DNA of 64,000 nucleotides, from positions 1-64,000 of the forward strand of contig NZ_JAEFDB010000013.1 in NCBI RefSeq assembly GCF_016126015.1. Reading direction: 5' to 3'. The notes under the pieces were generated by a model that worked only from the letters and a program-made list of their open reading frames with translations, was not told where the DNA came from and did no database searches. The position numbers were made by a program, and so were the translations under genes. The stretch comes from Capnocytophaga periodontitidis. Lineage in GTDB: Bacteria > Bacteroidota > Bacteroidia > Flavobacteriales > Flavobacteriaceae. Shown here piece by piece: positions 45,942 to 56,334 of this stretch; the first letter of the stretch is position 1; each line of letters opens with the position of its first letter.

Positions 45942-48900
45942 ATGAATAATACACGTAAAATCGCTTCGTTTATCTTCTGTTGTCTTTTCCCTTTTTGGCT
46001 TGTAGCACAGGAAATAACTATCAAAGGTACCGTAAAAGATCAGGACGGTCTCGAATTGCCTGGAGCAGCTATAGTTATCAAAGGTACTAACAAAGGTATA
46101 GCTACCGATGGAAATGGAGCCTTTGAAATCAAAGCTCATCAAGGGGATATTTTAGTATTCTCAACTATCGGCTATGCTCCTAAAGAGGTAAAAGTAGGTA
46201 AGGAACGCAACCTAAACATCGTTCTATCTGTTGATGTACTTCAGCTCGAAGGTACTGAGGTGGTAGCAGTAGCCTATGGTACTACCGATAAAAAATCGTT
46301 TACTGGCTCTATGGCTACTATCAAAGCTGAAACTATTCAAGCTAAACAATCTTCCGACGTAGCTAAAACCTTAGAAGGCGCTGTAGCAGGGGTACAAATC
46401 TCCACTTCATCGGGGCAACCTGGGAGTAATTCGGCTATTCGCATTAGGGGGATTGGCTCTATCAACGCCTCAAGTGCACCACTTATCATCTTAGATGGTG
46501 TACCTTTTGAAGGAACGCTCAACGCTATCAACAACAGCGATATAGAGAGTGTGAACGTACTAAAAGACGCTTCTTCTTCAGCACTTTATGGGGCTCGTGG
46601 CGCTAATGGGGTGGTGCTCATCACTACCAAAAGTGGTTCTAAAGGACGCTTATCTATCACTTTAGACAGTAAGTTGGGCTTCAACTATCGCGGTATTCCT
46701 GAGTACGATATCATCAGCAGTCCAGGGGAATATTACGAAACCCTTTGGTCTGCTCTTTACAACCAAAACCGCTATGCCCAAAACCAAGCCGACGCCTTAG
46801 CGCGTACCAATGCGAGTCAGTCGCTTATCAACAATGTAGGTACAGGTTATAACATCTACAATGTTGCTGATGATCAAGTGGTACTCTCTAACGGCAAACT
46901 CAACCCTGCGGCTACTATCAAATATTCCGATGCGGCGACTTTCAACCAATGGGAGAAAGCGCTCTTCAACAACCGTGTGCGCAAAGAACACAACCTGAGT
47001 ATGACCAAAGGCACAGAATACAATAGCTTCTATTTCTCTTTTGGCTATTTAGGTGATGAAGGCTATAATATGAATACTTATTTCAATCGCTATGCTACTC
47101 GTTTTTCTTATAAGGGGGATATCACTTCTTGGCTTAAAACCAATGCTTCCTCTATGATTACTTATACTGAACAACAAGGAAGTACAGAAGATGATGGCTA
47201 TGACAACCCTTTTGCGTGGACGCGCACCATCGCTCCTATTTACCCTATCTATGAACACGATGCCAATGGCAATCGCTTGAGTACTTACGACTATGGGATT
47301 ACCCGAAAATTCAACAATAATACCAATCCCGTGGCAACACAACGCGAAAACTTGAACTACAATCGCGATTACTATTTCAATCAGTCGCTTTCATTAGATG
47401 CAACGCTACATAAAAATCTTACCCTTTCTGCCAATGGTAATTTCTATGCCAATTTCTACGATGTGAATTACTTCACTACCCCATTAGGCGGAGCTGGCAA
47501 GAACTATGGCGGGGCATCTACTAAGTACAAATCGGATAATATAGTGCTAACATTCAACCAATTGTTGCGCTATAATAAGAACTGGGACGACTATGGTTTT
47601 GAAGCCTTTTTAGGACACGAAACTTATCTAAAGCGTTTTGGTACCATTGAAGGGTCTAAGAAAAATTTCGTAGATCCGCGCAATAGTGAGTTTAACAATG
47701 CGGCTGTACTCAGTTCACTCACTTCATACTCCCGTCGTTATTTTGTAGAAGGCTATTTTGGTCAGATAAATGCTAATTATAAACATAAGTATTATCTCTC
47801 AGGCAGTTTGCGCCGCGATGGGTCTTCGGTATTTGCCCCCGAAAATCGCTGGGGTACTTTTTGGTCGGTAGGAGCATCGTGGTTGCTTAGTGAGGAAAAA
47901 TTCTTAGAAAAAGCAAAATTCATCGATTTGATAAAACTGAAACTCAGCTATGGGGTACAAGGTAACGATGCTCTTTACCTCCCTGGGGGTGGACGTTCGT
48001 ACGTACCTTATATGACGCTCTATAGCGTAAGTACCAATGGTAATACCCCAGGACTTGAAGCCAGCTATAAAGGTAATCGCAATATTACTTGGGAAGAGAG
48101 TGGCAACCTCAATGCAGGGATAGAACTAGGGTTCTTTAGAAACCGACTTACCTTAGAGGCTGACTATTTTGTAAAGAAAACTAAAGATTTGTTATTCAAT
48201 ATGCCGCTGCCTGCTTCTACTGGTTTTTCTTCAGAACCGCGCAACGTTGCCGATATGATGAACAAAGGATTTGAATTTTCATTAGGTATAACCCCAATAC
48301 GCACCGACAAAGTGGAGTGGACAATCTCTCTAAACGGATTGCACTACAAAAACGAAATAACCCGCTTGCCTGAGGAACTACGCGAAAAAGGACTCACTCG
48401 CGGCTACCAAATATTAAAAGAAGGCGGTAGTATCTATGATTTCTATATGGTAAAATGGGGAGGCGTAAATCCCACTAATGGTGATGCGCAATTTTACGTA
48501 AAAAATGCGACTACGGGTGAATACAAGCTAAAAGGTAGTGCCGATTATGATAGCACCAATAGCAAGCAATATGTAGGTACTTCTATCCCCGATTTGCAAG
48601 GAGGCTTTGGCACAACGCTCAGCGCCTATAATTTCGACCTTGCGGTACAATTTTCTTACCAATTCGGTGGTAAATTCTACGACTCTCAGTACGCTAACCT
48701 AATGCACTCTGGCGACTTGGGTAGGACTTGGCATACTGATATTCGCAATCGTTGGACTCCTGAAAACACTACCTCCGACATTCCTCGATTGGAGTTTGCA
48801 AACCAAAAGGTGCTTAGTCTTTCTGATCGTTTTATAGTATCATCAGACTATTTATCGTTGCGCAATGTAAGTTTAGGCTACACTTTCAAACAAGGAATTG

Positions 48901-49070
48901 TAGAAAAATTAGGACTTACTAAATTGCGTTACTACCTCACTGCCGATAATGTATATTTGTGGAGCAAACGCAAAGGATTAGACCCCCGCACCAGCTTGGC
49001 AGGTAGCAATGACTATGCAGTATATAGCCCAATCCGCACGGTATCAATGGGATTAACACTCAATTTTTAA
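45942..49070 (+). CDS. SusC/RagA-family TonB-linked outer-membrane protein
   Basis: A 1042-residue protein with a signal peptide (MNNTRKIASFIFCCLFPFWL then VAQ). Residues about 24-110 are a carboxypeptidase-regulatory-like domain (TIKGTVKDQDGLELPGAAIV). The plug domain (about 115-235) has SIRIRGIGSINASSAPLIIL-type family sequence (here AIRIRGIGSINASSAPLIIL), then DGVPFEG and LKDASSSALYGARGANGVVL. The TonB-dependent barrel fills the rest, ending in LTLNF. It forms the import channel of a nutrient-binding SusCD complex. The susD gene follows 13 nt later. Confidence 0.97.
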   Translation: MNNTRKIASFIFCCLFPFWLVAQEITIKGTVKDQDGLELPGAAIVIKGTNKGIATDGNGAFEIKAHQGDILVFSTIGYAPKEVKVGKERNLNIVLSVDVLQLEGTEVVAVAYGTTDKKSFTGSMATIKAETIQAKQSSDVAKTLEGAVAGVQISTSSGQPGSNSAIRIRGIGSINASSAPLIILDGVPFEGTLNAINNSDIESVNVLKDASSSALYGARGANGVVLITTKSGSKGRLSITLDSKLGFNYRGIPEYDIISSPGEYYETLWSALYNQNRYAQNQADALARTNASQSLINNVGTGYNIYNVADDQVVLSNGKLNPAATIKYSDAATFNQWEKALFNNRVRKEHNLSMTKGTEYNSFYFSFGYLGDEGYNMNTYFNRYATRFSYKGDITSWLKTNASSMITYTEQQGSTEDDGYDNPFAWTRTIAPIYPIYEHDANGNRLSTYDYGITRKFNNNTNPVATQRENLNYNRDYYFNQSLSLDATLHKNLTLSANGNFYANFYDVNYFTTPLGGAGKNYGGASTKYKSDNIVLTFNQLLRYNKNWDDYGFEAFLGHETYLKRFGTIEGSKKNFVDPRNSEFNNAAVLSSLTSYSRRYFVEGYFGQINANYKHKYYLSGSLRRDGSSVFAPENRWGTFWSVGASWLLSEEKFLEKAKFIDLIKLKLSYGVQGNDALYLPGGGRSYVPYMTLYSVSTNGNTPGLEASYKGNRNITWEESGNLNAGIELGFFRNRLTLEADYFVKKTKDLLFNMPLPASTGFSSEPRNVADMMNKGFEFSLGITPIRTDKVEWTISLNGLHYKNEITRLPEELREKGLTRGYQILKEGGSIYDFYMVKWGGVNPTNGDAQFYVKNATTGEYKLKGSADYDSTNSKQYVGTSIPDLQGGFGTTLSAYNFDLAVQFSYQFGGKFYDSQYANLMHSGDLGRTWHTDIRNRWTPENTTSDIPRLEFANQKVLSLSDRFIVSSDYLSLRNVSLGYTFKQGIVEKLGLTKLRYYLTADNVYLWSKRKGLDPRTSLAGSNDYAVYSPIRTVSMGLTLNF

Positions 49071-49083
49071 AATCGTAAAAGCT

Positions 49084-50550
49084 ATGAAAAAATATATACT
49101 TTCCACCGCTTTTCTATCACTGCTTATTACTGCTTGTTCTAAGAGTGATTTCGACCCCAAGGTAAACGAGTACCTCACCGACCAACGCAAAGAGGAACTC
49201 AAAGCCGATGTACAAACCAAAGCCAACCTCCTACAAGTAGAACTCAACGGTATTTACAACAATAATGTAGCACTACAGAGTGGCGATCACGATTCGTTCG
49301 GGCTGAAGTCTATCCATCTGTCATCAGACCTTACAGGGCTTGATATGGTGCAAGCTTCGTATCATTGGTTCGGCCATGACTATTATTTCAATATGCGGGA
49401 CGCTACCTATACGCGTACCAGTTTTATGTGGTCTTTTCTCTACCGACAAATCAGTGCAATTAACAAAGTGTTAGCCGATTATTTTACTGAAACACCTACC
49501 GAGCAAGTGCTTTACCAAAAATACGCCGAACTCAAATCGTTACGCGCGATTTACTATTTCTATTTGGTAAATTTATATCAACAATCATACAAGGGTAACG
49601 AAACAAAATTAGGCGTTCCACTAATGCTCAAACCTACCGATAGCAAACTGCCGCGTGCCACAGTAGCTGAAGTATACCGTCAAATGGAAGAAGACCTATC
49701 AGTGGTAGATGATGCCCGATTTACCATCACCGAAAGCAAAGAAGATGTAGATAAAGCTGTCGCCGCTGCCTATTTCGCCAAAGTATACGCTCATAAAGAG
49801 GAGTGGGCAAAGGTAGCCCAATACGCCCAAATTGTGCTCAACGCAAGCGATTTCAATTATACTTCTATGGCTGAAGTGCAAGGAGCTAAATGGGATATCA
49901 GTAATACCTCTTGGCTTTGGGGGTATGATATCACCCAGCAGACTACAAGTTCCTTTGGGTCTTTCTATTCGCATATCGATAATACCATAACACAAGGCTA
50001 TGCTGGGGGTTCAGGAGCTTATAAAAATATGTACAGCAACCTCTATGCTAAGATAGCCGATACTGATGTACGTAAGAAAATATATATCAATAGTACACTT
50101 TTCCCCACCATTGCCGATAGGTATAACTTACCCGATTACGCCAATGTGAAATACGCTACCGACCAGCAATTTTTGAGCGATTATTGCTTCATACGTATAG
50201 AAGACCCTTTCTTTTTGTATGTAGAGGCTTTGGTAGAACAGAACAATTTGAGCGCTGCTAAAACTGCCCTTGAAGACTTTATGCACGACTATCGCGACCC
50301 TTCTTACACGCTCACTGCTACCACTCAAGCGGCTATGCGAGACGAAGTACGCACTCAGCGCCGCATAGAGTTATGGGGTGAAGGCACTAGCTTCTTCGAT
50401 TTCAAACGTTGGCATTTAGGGGTAAACCGAAATGAGGCTGGCAGCAACCATACCTTTATGATAACAGTACCCGCTGGCGATAAACGTTGGGTATACCAAA
50501 TACCACAAGACGAAATAGAAGCAAACTCACTAATAGTACAAAACAAATAA
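49084..50550 (+). CDS. RagB/SusD-family surface lipoprotein
   Basis: A 488-residue lipoprotein (LLITACSKSDF, lipid Cys about 18). SusD-type TPR helices include ELKSLRAIYYFYLVNLYQ. The C-terminal family region is RRIELWGEGTSFFDFKRWHL. SusD proteins form the lid that binds glycan or peptide over SusC. There are no glycoside hydrolases or sulfatases nearby, so the substrate is unknown, and a peptide or glycoprotein ligand is possible. Confidence 0.96.
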   Translation: MKKYILSTAFLSLLITACSKSDFDPKVNEYLTDQRKEELKADVQTKANLLQVELNGIYNNNVALQSGDHDSFGLKSIHLSSDLTGLDMVQASYHWFGHDYYFNMRDATYTRTSFMWSFLYRQISAINKVLADYFTETPTEQVLYQKYAELKSLRAIYYFYLVNLYQQSYKGNETKLGVPLMLKPTDSKLPRATVAEVYRQMEEDLSVVDDARFTITESKEDVDKAVAAAYFAKVYAHKEEWAKVAQYAQIVLNASDFNYTSMAEVQGAKWDISNTSWLWGYDITQQTTSSFGSFYSHIDNTITQGYAGGSGAYKNMYSNLYAKIADTDVRKKIYINSTLFPTIADRYNLPDYANVKYATDQQFLSDYCFIRIEDPFFLYVEALVEQNNLSAAKTALEDFMHDYRDPSYTLTATTQAAMRDEVRTQRRIELWGEGTSFFDFKRWHLGVNRNEAGSNHTFMITVPAGDKRWVYQIPQDEIEANSLIVQNK

Positions 50551-50578
50551 AAAATAACACAAAAACCTAAATAGACAC

Positions 50579-50618
50579 GAACTACCTAAAAAAGAATACT
50601 TTTTGGGTAGTTCTTTTT
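50579..50618 (+). terminator. Terminator after susD
   Basis: GAACTACCT (50579-50587) pairs with GGGTAGTTC (50605-50613) with one G-U, extended by AAAA/TTTT, and TTTTT follows. It lies 28 nt past the susD stop. Confidence 0.9.
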
Positions 50619-50632
50619 AATATTGCGCAAGC

Positions 50633-50664
50633 ATTGGCTAATTAGCAAATTAGTCGTAACTTTG
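50633..50664 (+). promoter_or_regulatory. uvrA: Promoter of uvrA
   Basis: ATTG (50633-50636), a 20-nt spacer and TAACTTTG (50657-50664), 18 nt before the start codon. Confidence 0.6.
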
Positions 50665-50682
50665 CCCCCTTGATAGTTAAAA

Positions 50683-53439
50683 ATGAAAAACAGAGAAATT
50701 CTTATAAAGGGTGCTAAACTGCACAATCTTAAAAATATTACCGTGGGGATTCCCCGCAACCAGTTGGTGGTGATTACAGGGCTTTCAGGCTCAGGTAAAT
50801 CATCATTGGCTTTTGATACACTTTACGCCGAAGGGCAACGCCGTTATGTGGAGAGCCTCTCGTCGTATGCACGTCAGTTTTTGGGTAAGTTAGACAAGCC
50901 CAAAGTAGACAATATCATAGGGATTGCCCCTGCTATTGCTATTCAGCAGAAAGTAAACACCTCGAACCCACGTTCTACTGTGGGCACTTCTACCGAGGTG
51001 TACGACTACTTGAAACTGCTTTTTGCTCGTATCGGGAAGACGTATTCGCCAATCTCGGGACAAGAGGTGAAAAAACATACGGTTACCGATGTGGTAGATG
51101 CAGTGATGCGCTATCCAGAAGGCACAAAACTGTTGCTTTTAGCCCCTGTGAGTATCCCCAAAGACCGTACCGTAGAGCAAGTGCTCAAACTCCTATTACA
51201 ACAGGGTTATGCACGCATTCTATACAAAGAAGAAATCATCCGTCTTGAGGAAGACAATTTGCCTAAGAATCTCAACAATTTCCAATTGGTAGTAGATAGG
51301 GTGATTGTGCGTCACGACGAAGACTTTCAGCACCGCCTTGCCGATGCCGTAGACACGGCTTTCTTTGAAGGGAAGGGTGAATGCTACATTCAAGAAATGG
51401 ACGGAGTGGTACAAACGCATTTCAGTAATCGGTTTGAGTTGGACGGTATCACTTTTTTAGAGCCTAACGTACACTTATTCAGCTTTAACAACCCTTATGG
51501 GGCTTGCCCCAAATGCGATGGTTATGGTGATACTATCGGACTTGATGAAGACCTTATCGTACCTAACACAGGTCTTTCGGTCTACGAGAATGCTATCTAT
51601 CCTTGGCGCGGTGAGACGATGAGTTGGTTTCGTGACCAATTGGTGAATAACGCCTATAAGTTCGATTTCCCGATACACAAGCCTTGGTTTGAGCTCACCG
51701 ATGAGCAGAAACAATTGGTTTGGGACGGCAACAAGTATTTCACAGGACTCACCGATTTTTTCAAAGAGTTAGAAGACAAAAGTTATAAAATACAAAACCG
51801 AGTACTCTTGGCGCGCTATCGCGGAAAAACGCGTTGTCACGAATGCCACGGCAAGCGTTTGCGCAAAGAGGCTAACTACGTGAAAATAGCAGGCAAAAGC
51901 ATTTCGGACTTGGTAGAATTGCCTATTGAAGAACTACAAATTTTCTTTAAAGAACTCAAGCTCACCGACTATGAGCAAGAGGTAGCCAAACGATTGCTTT
52001 TAGAAATCAACAATCGCTTGCAATTCCTCGCCGATGTGGGCTTAGGTTACTTAACCCTCAACCGAAAATCGAACACGCTCTCAGGGGGGGAAAGCCAGCG
52101 CATTAATTTAGCGACCTCGTTGGGCAGTAGTTTGGTAGGCTCTATGTACATACTCGATGAGCCCAGTATTGGTCTGCACCCACGCGATACCGAACGATTG
52201 ATAAGCGTACTAAAATCCTTGCGCGACTTGGGCAATACGGTGATTGTGGTGGAGCACGACGAGGATATTATGAAAGCTGCCGACCATATTATCGATATAG
52301 GTCCTGAAGCGGGTACGCACGGTGGCGAAGTAGTAGCGACAGGTACTTACGATGAACTTCTAAAAGCCAACACCCTTACGGGGAAATACCTCAGTGGGCG
52401 CTTAACAATTGAAGTACCCAAAAAGCGACGCACTTCGCCTCACTACATCACTTTGGTAGGTTGCCGTGAGAACAACCTTAAAAATATAGATGTCACCTTT
52501 CCTTTGGATATGCTCACGGTAGTTACAGGGGTATCGGGTAGTGGAAAATCGACTTTGGTGAAAAAGCTACTTTATCCTGCTATTCAGAAAGAATTGGATT
52601 TAGGCGGAGAGAAAATCGGTCAGTTTACGAAGATAGAGGGCAAATACAAGCACTTGCAAAGTGTGGAGTTTGTAGACCAAAACCCTATTGGTAAATCTAC
52701 CCGTTCAAATCCTATTACCTATATTAAGGCTTACGACGATATTCGCGCCCTCTTTGCAAATCAGAAGTTGGCAAAGATGCGCAATTTCCAATCCAAACAC
52801 TTCTCATTCAACGTTGATGGGGGTCGTTGTGAAGTGTGTAAAGGCGAAGGTGAAGTAACCATAGAAATGCAATTTATGGCTGATGTGCACCTCACTTGTG
52901 AGGCTTGTGGAGGCAAACGCTTCAAAAAAGAAGTGCTTGAAGTGATGTACGAAGGTAAAAACATAGATGACCTGCTGAACACTACTATTGACGATGCCGT
53001 AGCCTTTTTCCAAAAGCACAAACAAACTAAAATAGCCGAAAAGCTAAAACCTTTGCAAGATGTAGGTTTGGGGTATGTAACACTGGGGCAATCCTCCTCT
53101 ACCCTATCGGGTGGGGAAGCCCAACGGATAAAATTAGCGTCGTTTCTATCGAAATCGGATAGCAAAGAAAAAGTGTTGTTCATTTTTGATGAGCCAACCA
53201 CTGGGTTACACTTTCACGACATTCGCAAACTCTTAGATTCATTGCAAGCCCTTATAGAAAAAGGGCATTCGGTTATCATTATCGAACACAATACCGAGAT
53301 GATCAAATCAGCCGATTATGTAATAGATTTAGGTTTAGAAGGAGGCGCCAAAGGAGGCAATCTCGTAGCGACGGGTACCCCTGAGGAAATCGCTAAAAAC
53401 AAACAAAGCTACACAGGTAAATACTTAAAACTGAAGTAA
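50683..53439 (+). CDS. uvrA: Excinuclease ABC subunit A
   Basis: A 918-residue ATPase that finds bulky DNA lesions in nucleotide excision repair. The first nucleotide-binding domain has [14 protein letters not shown] and [19 protein letters not shown]. Zinc sites are CPKCDGYGD and [13 protein letters not shown], and the second-domain CEVCKGEGE and CEACGGKRF. The second ATPase has [14 protein letters not shown] and [12 protein letters not shown]. Length is typical of Bacteroidota UvrA. Confidence 0.98.
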   Translation: MKNREILIKGAKLHNLKNITVGIPRNQLVVITGLSGSGKSSLAFDTLYAEGQRRYVESLSSYARQFLGKLDKPKVDNIIGIAPAIAIQQKVNTSNPRSTVGTSTEVYDYLKLLFARIGKTYSPISGQEVKKHTVTDVVDAVMRYPEGTKLLLLAPVSIPKDRTVEQVLKLLLQQGYARILYKEEIIRLEEDNLPKNLNNFQLVVDRVIVRHDEDFQHRLADAVDTAFFEGKGECYIQEMDGVVQTHFSNRFELDGITFLEPNVHLFSFNNPYGACPKCDGYGDTIGLDEDLIVPNTGLSVYENAIYPWRGETMSWFRDQLVNNAYKFDFPIHKPWFELTDEQKQLVWDGNKYFTGLTDFFKELEDKSYKIQNRVLLARYRGKTRCHECHGKRLRKEANYVKIAGKSISDLVELPIEELQIFFKELKLTDYEQEVAKRLLLEINNRLQFLADVGLGYLTLNRKSNTLSGGESQRINLATSLGSSLVGSMYILDEPSIGLHPRDTERLISVLKSLRDLGNTVIVVEHDEDIMKAADHIIDIGPEAGTHGGEVVATGTYDELLKANTLTGKYLSGRLTIEVPKKRRTSPHYITLVGCRENNLKNIDVTFPLDMLTVVTGVSGSGKSTLVKKLLYPAIQKELDLGGEKIGQFTKIEGKYKHLQSVEFVDQNPIGKSTRSNPITYIKAYDDIRALFANQKLAKMRNFQSKHFSFNVDGGRCEVCKGEGEVTIEMQFMADVHLTCEACGGKRFKKEVLEVMYEGKNIDDLLNTTIDDAVAFFQKHKQTKIAEKLKPLQDVGLGYVTLGQSSSTLSGGEAQRIKLASFLSKSDSKEKVLFIFDEPTTGLHFHDIRKLLDSLQALIEKGHSVIIIEHNTEMIKSADYVIDLGLEGGAKGGNLVATGTPEEIAKNKQSYTGKYLKLK

Positions 53440-53531
53440 CAATGAAAGAATTAGAAGAAACTTCAGTCGCTCGAATTTTTCGAGTAACTGCCGACGATGG
53501 CAAAATGTAAAATGTACAATATTAATCAAAT

Positions 53532-55160
53532 ATGGACATTCAATTCAATACAAACGAAGATTACAATAAATTAGCCCTTAGCGAGTTGCGTAAACGCTTG
53601 AAAAAAGTAAAAGAAGGCGGGGGCAAAAAGAACCTCGAAAAATTACACAGCCAAGGCAAACTCTCGGCTCGTGAACGCATAGAATATCTCTTAGACAAAG
53701 ATAAACCTCAAATAGAAATAGGCGCTTTTGCCGGTGAGGGAATGTACGAAGAACACGGCGGCTGTCCCTCGGCTGGCGTAGTGGTAGTGATTGGCTATGT
53801 TGCTGGAAAACAATGTGTAGTAGTAGCCAATGACGCTACCGTAAAGGCAGGTGCGTGGTTTCCTATTACAGCTAAAAAGAACCTACGCGCTCAAGAAATT
53901 GCAATGGAAAATCGCTTGCCTATCATCTATTTAGTAGATAGTGCGGGGGTATACTTGCCTTTGCAGGACGAGATTTTCCCCGATAAGGAACACTTTGGTC
54001 GCATCTTTCGCAACAACGCCCTGATGAGCAGTATGGGCATCACCCAAATAGCGGTGGTAATGGGCAGTTGTGTAGCAGGCGGGGCTTATCTGCCTATAAT
54101 GAGCGACGAGGCTCTAATAGTAGATAAAACGGGTAGTATCTTCTTGGCGGGCAGCTATTTAGTAAAAGCTGCTATAGGCGAAAATATCGACAATGAAACC
54201 TTAGGCGGCGCCACTACTCATTGTGAAATCAGTGGTGTAACCGACTATAAGGCAACCGATGATAAAGATGCCCTCGACCGTGTGCGCCGTACAATGGCTA
54301 AACTCGCCGATGCCGAAAAAGCAGGCTTTAACCGCATTGAAACGCATAAACCACTGAAAGACCCTAATGAAATTTACGGTATCTTGCCTAAATTGCGCTC
54401 AGAGCCTTATGATATGAAAGACATCATCCTTAGATTGGTGGACAATTCAGAATTTGACGAATATAAAGAAGGTTACGGACAGACCATCCTCACGGGGTAT
54501 GCGCGTATTGAGGGTTGGGCAGTAGGCATTGTGGCGAACCAGCGCAAAGTGGTGAAAACTAAAAAAGGAGAAATGCAGTTTGGAGGGGTTATCTACTCAG
54601 ATAGTGCCGACAAGGCTACCCGCTTTATAGCCAATTGCAACCAAAAGAAAATACCTTTGCTCTTTTTGCAAGATGTTACCGGTTTTATGGTAGGCTCTAA
54701 ATCAGAACACGGAGGGATTATCAAAGATGGGGCTAAACTCGTGAATGCTGTTGCGAACTCAGTTGTGCCTAAATTTACTGTAGTCATAGGCAATTCGTAC
54801 GGCGCAGGCAACTACGCAATGTGTGGTAAGGCTTACGACCCTCGTCTTATCGTATCGTGGCACAGTGGAAATATTTCGGTAATGGGGGGCGCACAAGCTG
54901 CTAAAGTGCTCTTGCAGATAGAAACTGCTAACCTAAAGAAAAAAGGTGAAGAGCTTACCCCTGAAAAAGAAGCTGCTCTTTTTGCGCATATCAAAGAGCA
55001 ATACGACGAGCAAATATCACCTTACTATGCCGCTGCTCGCCTCTGGACAGATGCCATCATCGACCCATTAGAAACCCGCCAATGGATAGCAATGGGTATA
55101 GAAGCTGCCAACAATGCCCCCATTGAAAGAGCGTTTAACTTAGGAGTGATACAAGTTTAG
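53532..55160 (+). CDS. Acyl-CoA carboxylase beta (carboxyltransferase) subunit
   Basis: A 542-residue protein. The N-terminal crotonase-like half has LHSQGKLSARERIEYLLD and LVDSAGVYLPLQDEIFPDK. The second half has LFLQDVTGFMVGSKSEHGGI, VIGNSYGAGNYAMCGKAYDP and the C-terminal ARLWTDAIIDPLETRQ. It transfers carboxyl from biotin to an acyl-CoA; the pattern is closest to methylcrotonyl/geranyl-CoA carboxylase beta, but propionyl-CoA is possible. The biotin-carrying alpha subunit is not in the window. The 92 bp before it hold a CAGTCGCTCGAA/TTCGAGTAACTG hairpin (53465-53491). Confidence 0.92.
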   Translation: MDIQFNTNEDYNKLALSELRKRLKKVKEGGGKKNLEKLHSQGKLSARERIEYLLDKDKPQIEIGAFAGEGMYEEHGGCPSAGVVVVIGYVAGKQCVVVANDATVKAGAWFPITAKKNLRAQEIAMENRLPIIYLVDSAGVYLPLQDEIFPDKEHFGRIFRNNALMSSMGITQIAVVMGSCVAGGAYLPIMSDEALIVDKTGSIFLAGSYLVKAAIGENIDNETLGGATTHCEISGVTDYKATDDKDALDRVRRTMAKLADAEKAGFNRIETHKPLKDPNEIYGILPKLRSEPYDMKDIILRLVDNSEFDEYKEGYGQTILTGYARIEGWAVGIVANQRKVVKTKKGEMQFGGVIYSDSADKATRFIANCNQKKIPLLFLQDVTGFMVGSKSEHGGIIKDGAKLVNAVANSVVPKFTVVIGNSYGAGNYAMCGKAYDPRLIVSWHSGNISVMGGAQAAKVLLQIETANLKKKGEELTPEKEAALFAHIKEQYDEQISPYYAAARLWTDAIIDPLETRQWIAMGIEAANNAPIERAFNLGVIQV

Positions 55161-55182
55161 GTAACAGGTAAGAGATAAGAGA

Positions 55183-55282
55183 TAAAGCCAGCGAGAGCTC
55201 ACAGCTGGGTATGTGAGTAAAGCCAGCGAGGGTTCACAGCTGGGTATGTGAGTAAACCTACAAGAACTGCTGGGTATATGAA
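55183..55282. repeat. Three tandem 35-bp repeats (TAAAGCCAGCGAG...)
   Basis: TAAAGCCAGCGAG starts at 55183 and 55218, and a degenerate unit starts at 55253; the spacing is exactly 35 bp. Each contains CAGCTGGGTATGTGAG. CCAGC and GCTGG in each unit can form a small hairpin. A reversed copy lies at 63037-63064, on the far side of the small-gene array. Confidence 0.9.
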
Positions 55283-55290
55283 TAAGAAAA

Positions 55291-55791
55291 TCACTTTATT
55301 AATTTCCCGTCATAATCAATGTGGTATTCCTCATAATTAAAATCTACTAAATCAATACCTTGTGGGGTCATCTTAAAAGCGGGAGTGCGCTCTATGGGCG
55401 AGACAAAAATATCCTTCCCGCTGAACTGCCAGAGAATTTCGCCCTGCTTGTTGAGGCGTACTATCCCCACCTCGCCGTGGGTAATATAATCATCTTGATA
55501 GGGGACTATTTCAAAGCAAGTAGCCATATCCACCTGTGTATGCCAAAGGAGCTCTAATGTAGGCAAGAGGACACAAAATACCTCATTGCCACAAGCTATG
55601 AGCAGTCTATCGCCGTCTAACAGCGCACTTTTCTCCCACAGACTGCTCACGCTTCCTCCTCCCGTGAGGACTACGTTTTTAATCTCCTCTTCTGCCTCGT
55701 AGAGATAAACTGCTACTTGTGGTGGGTGTGCTTCCTTTTCTCTTATCTCTATCTGATAAGGATTTTTATAAAGCCAAAGGGTGTTTTTCAT
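55291..55791 (-). CDS. Unrecognised 166-residue protein with beta-propeller-like strands
   Basis: A soluble protein rich in beta strands, with repeat-like pieces DGDRLLIACGNEVFCVLLPT, TLELLWHTQ and LNKQGEILWQFSG that recall PQQ-type propeller blades. I know no family for it. It is last of the minus-strand array and 13 nt after its neighbour; stand-alone short proteins of this sort are often immunity or accessory proteins (inference). Confidence 0.7.
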   Translation of the reverse strand: MKNTLWLYKNPYQIEIREKEAHPPQVAVYLYEAEEEIKNVVLTGGGSVSSLWEKSALLDGDRLLIACGNEVFCVLLPTLELLWHTQVDMATCFEIVPYQDDYITHGEVGIVRLNKQGEILWQFSGKDIFVSPIERTPAFKMTPQGIDLVDFNYEEYHIDYDGKLIK

Positions 55792-55804
55792 AATTTCGAT
55801 TTTT

Positions 55805-56257
55805 TTATGTATTACTACATATTACCAATAGAGATAAATCATTGATTGTAATTTCCTCTAACTTGTTGTCCTGCGCAAAAGAATAAGGGTTTTCAAAGAA
55901 AAAAGCCATATTTTCATAAGTAGAATTAGGAATATAAAAGAAATTCTCATCATCATCGTATTGAGCCGTAGGATATGTATCCATAAATGTTCCTAAAGTA
56001 CTCCCTATTCCTATATCATTGAATTTGCCTAAGAACTTATTATAGAAAGATATCTGAGCTACTTTATTATACAACAAATTGACTTTTACAATGATACTAT
56101 CCATAAAAACGACTATTAGAAAATGTGTATCTAATTGAAAAACCACATTCCCTCTTTGATATTCATCTCTTAATAACCTTTCAAATGCTCCTATAGAATT
56201 TCCTAAACCAACCTCTTTCAGTCCGTTAGGTTGAATAGATGATTTAAGTATACTCAT
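55805..56257 (-). CDS. Unrecognised 150-residue protein with an internal duplication
   Basis: A soluble protein with two similar segments about 75 residues apart: VGLGNSIGAFERLLRDEYQ and IGIGSTLGTFMDTYPTAQYD. Each is followed by a strand region with aromatic residues, so it probably has two copies of one small domain. No signal peptide and no family recognised. It lies 13 nt before the next gene of the array. Confidence 0.65.
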   Translation of the reverse strand: MSILKSSIQPNGLKEVGLGNSIGAFERLLRDEYQRGNVVFQLDTHFLIVVFMDSIIVKVNLLYNKVAQISFYNKFLGKFNDIGIGSTLGTFMDTYPTAQYDDDENFFYIPNSTYENMAFFFENPYSFAQDNKLEEITINDLSLLVICSNT

Positions 56258-56334
56258 TTTTATTACATTAATTCCTCACTGAATGTGATTACATTAAACG
56301 CTTTATGCTTTCAACAACACATTTTGAACATTAC

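Noticed and set aside
53442-53510. 22-codon frame MKELEETSVARIF... between uvrA and the carboxylase gene
   Set aside because: Too short, overlaps a hairpin (53465-53491) and has no promoter; probably intergenic chance.
55183-55282. 35-bp tandem units as a possible CRISPR array
   Set aside because: Units abut without spacers and there are only three; no cas genes are present.
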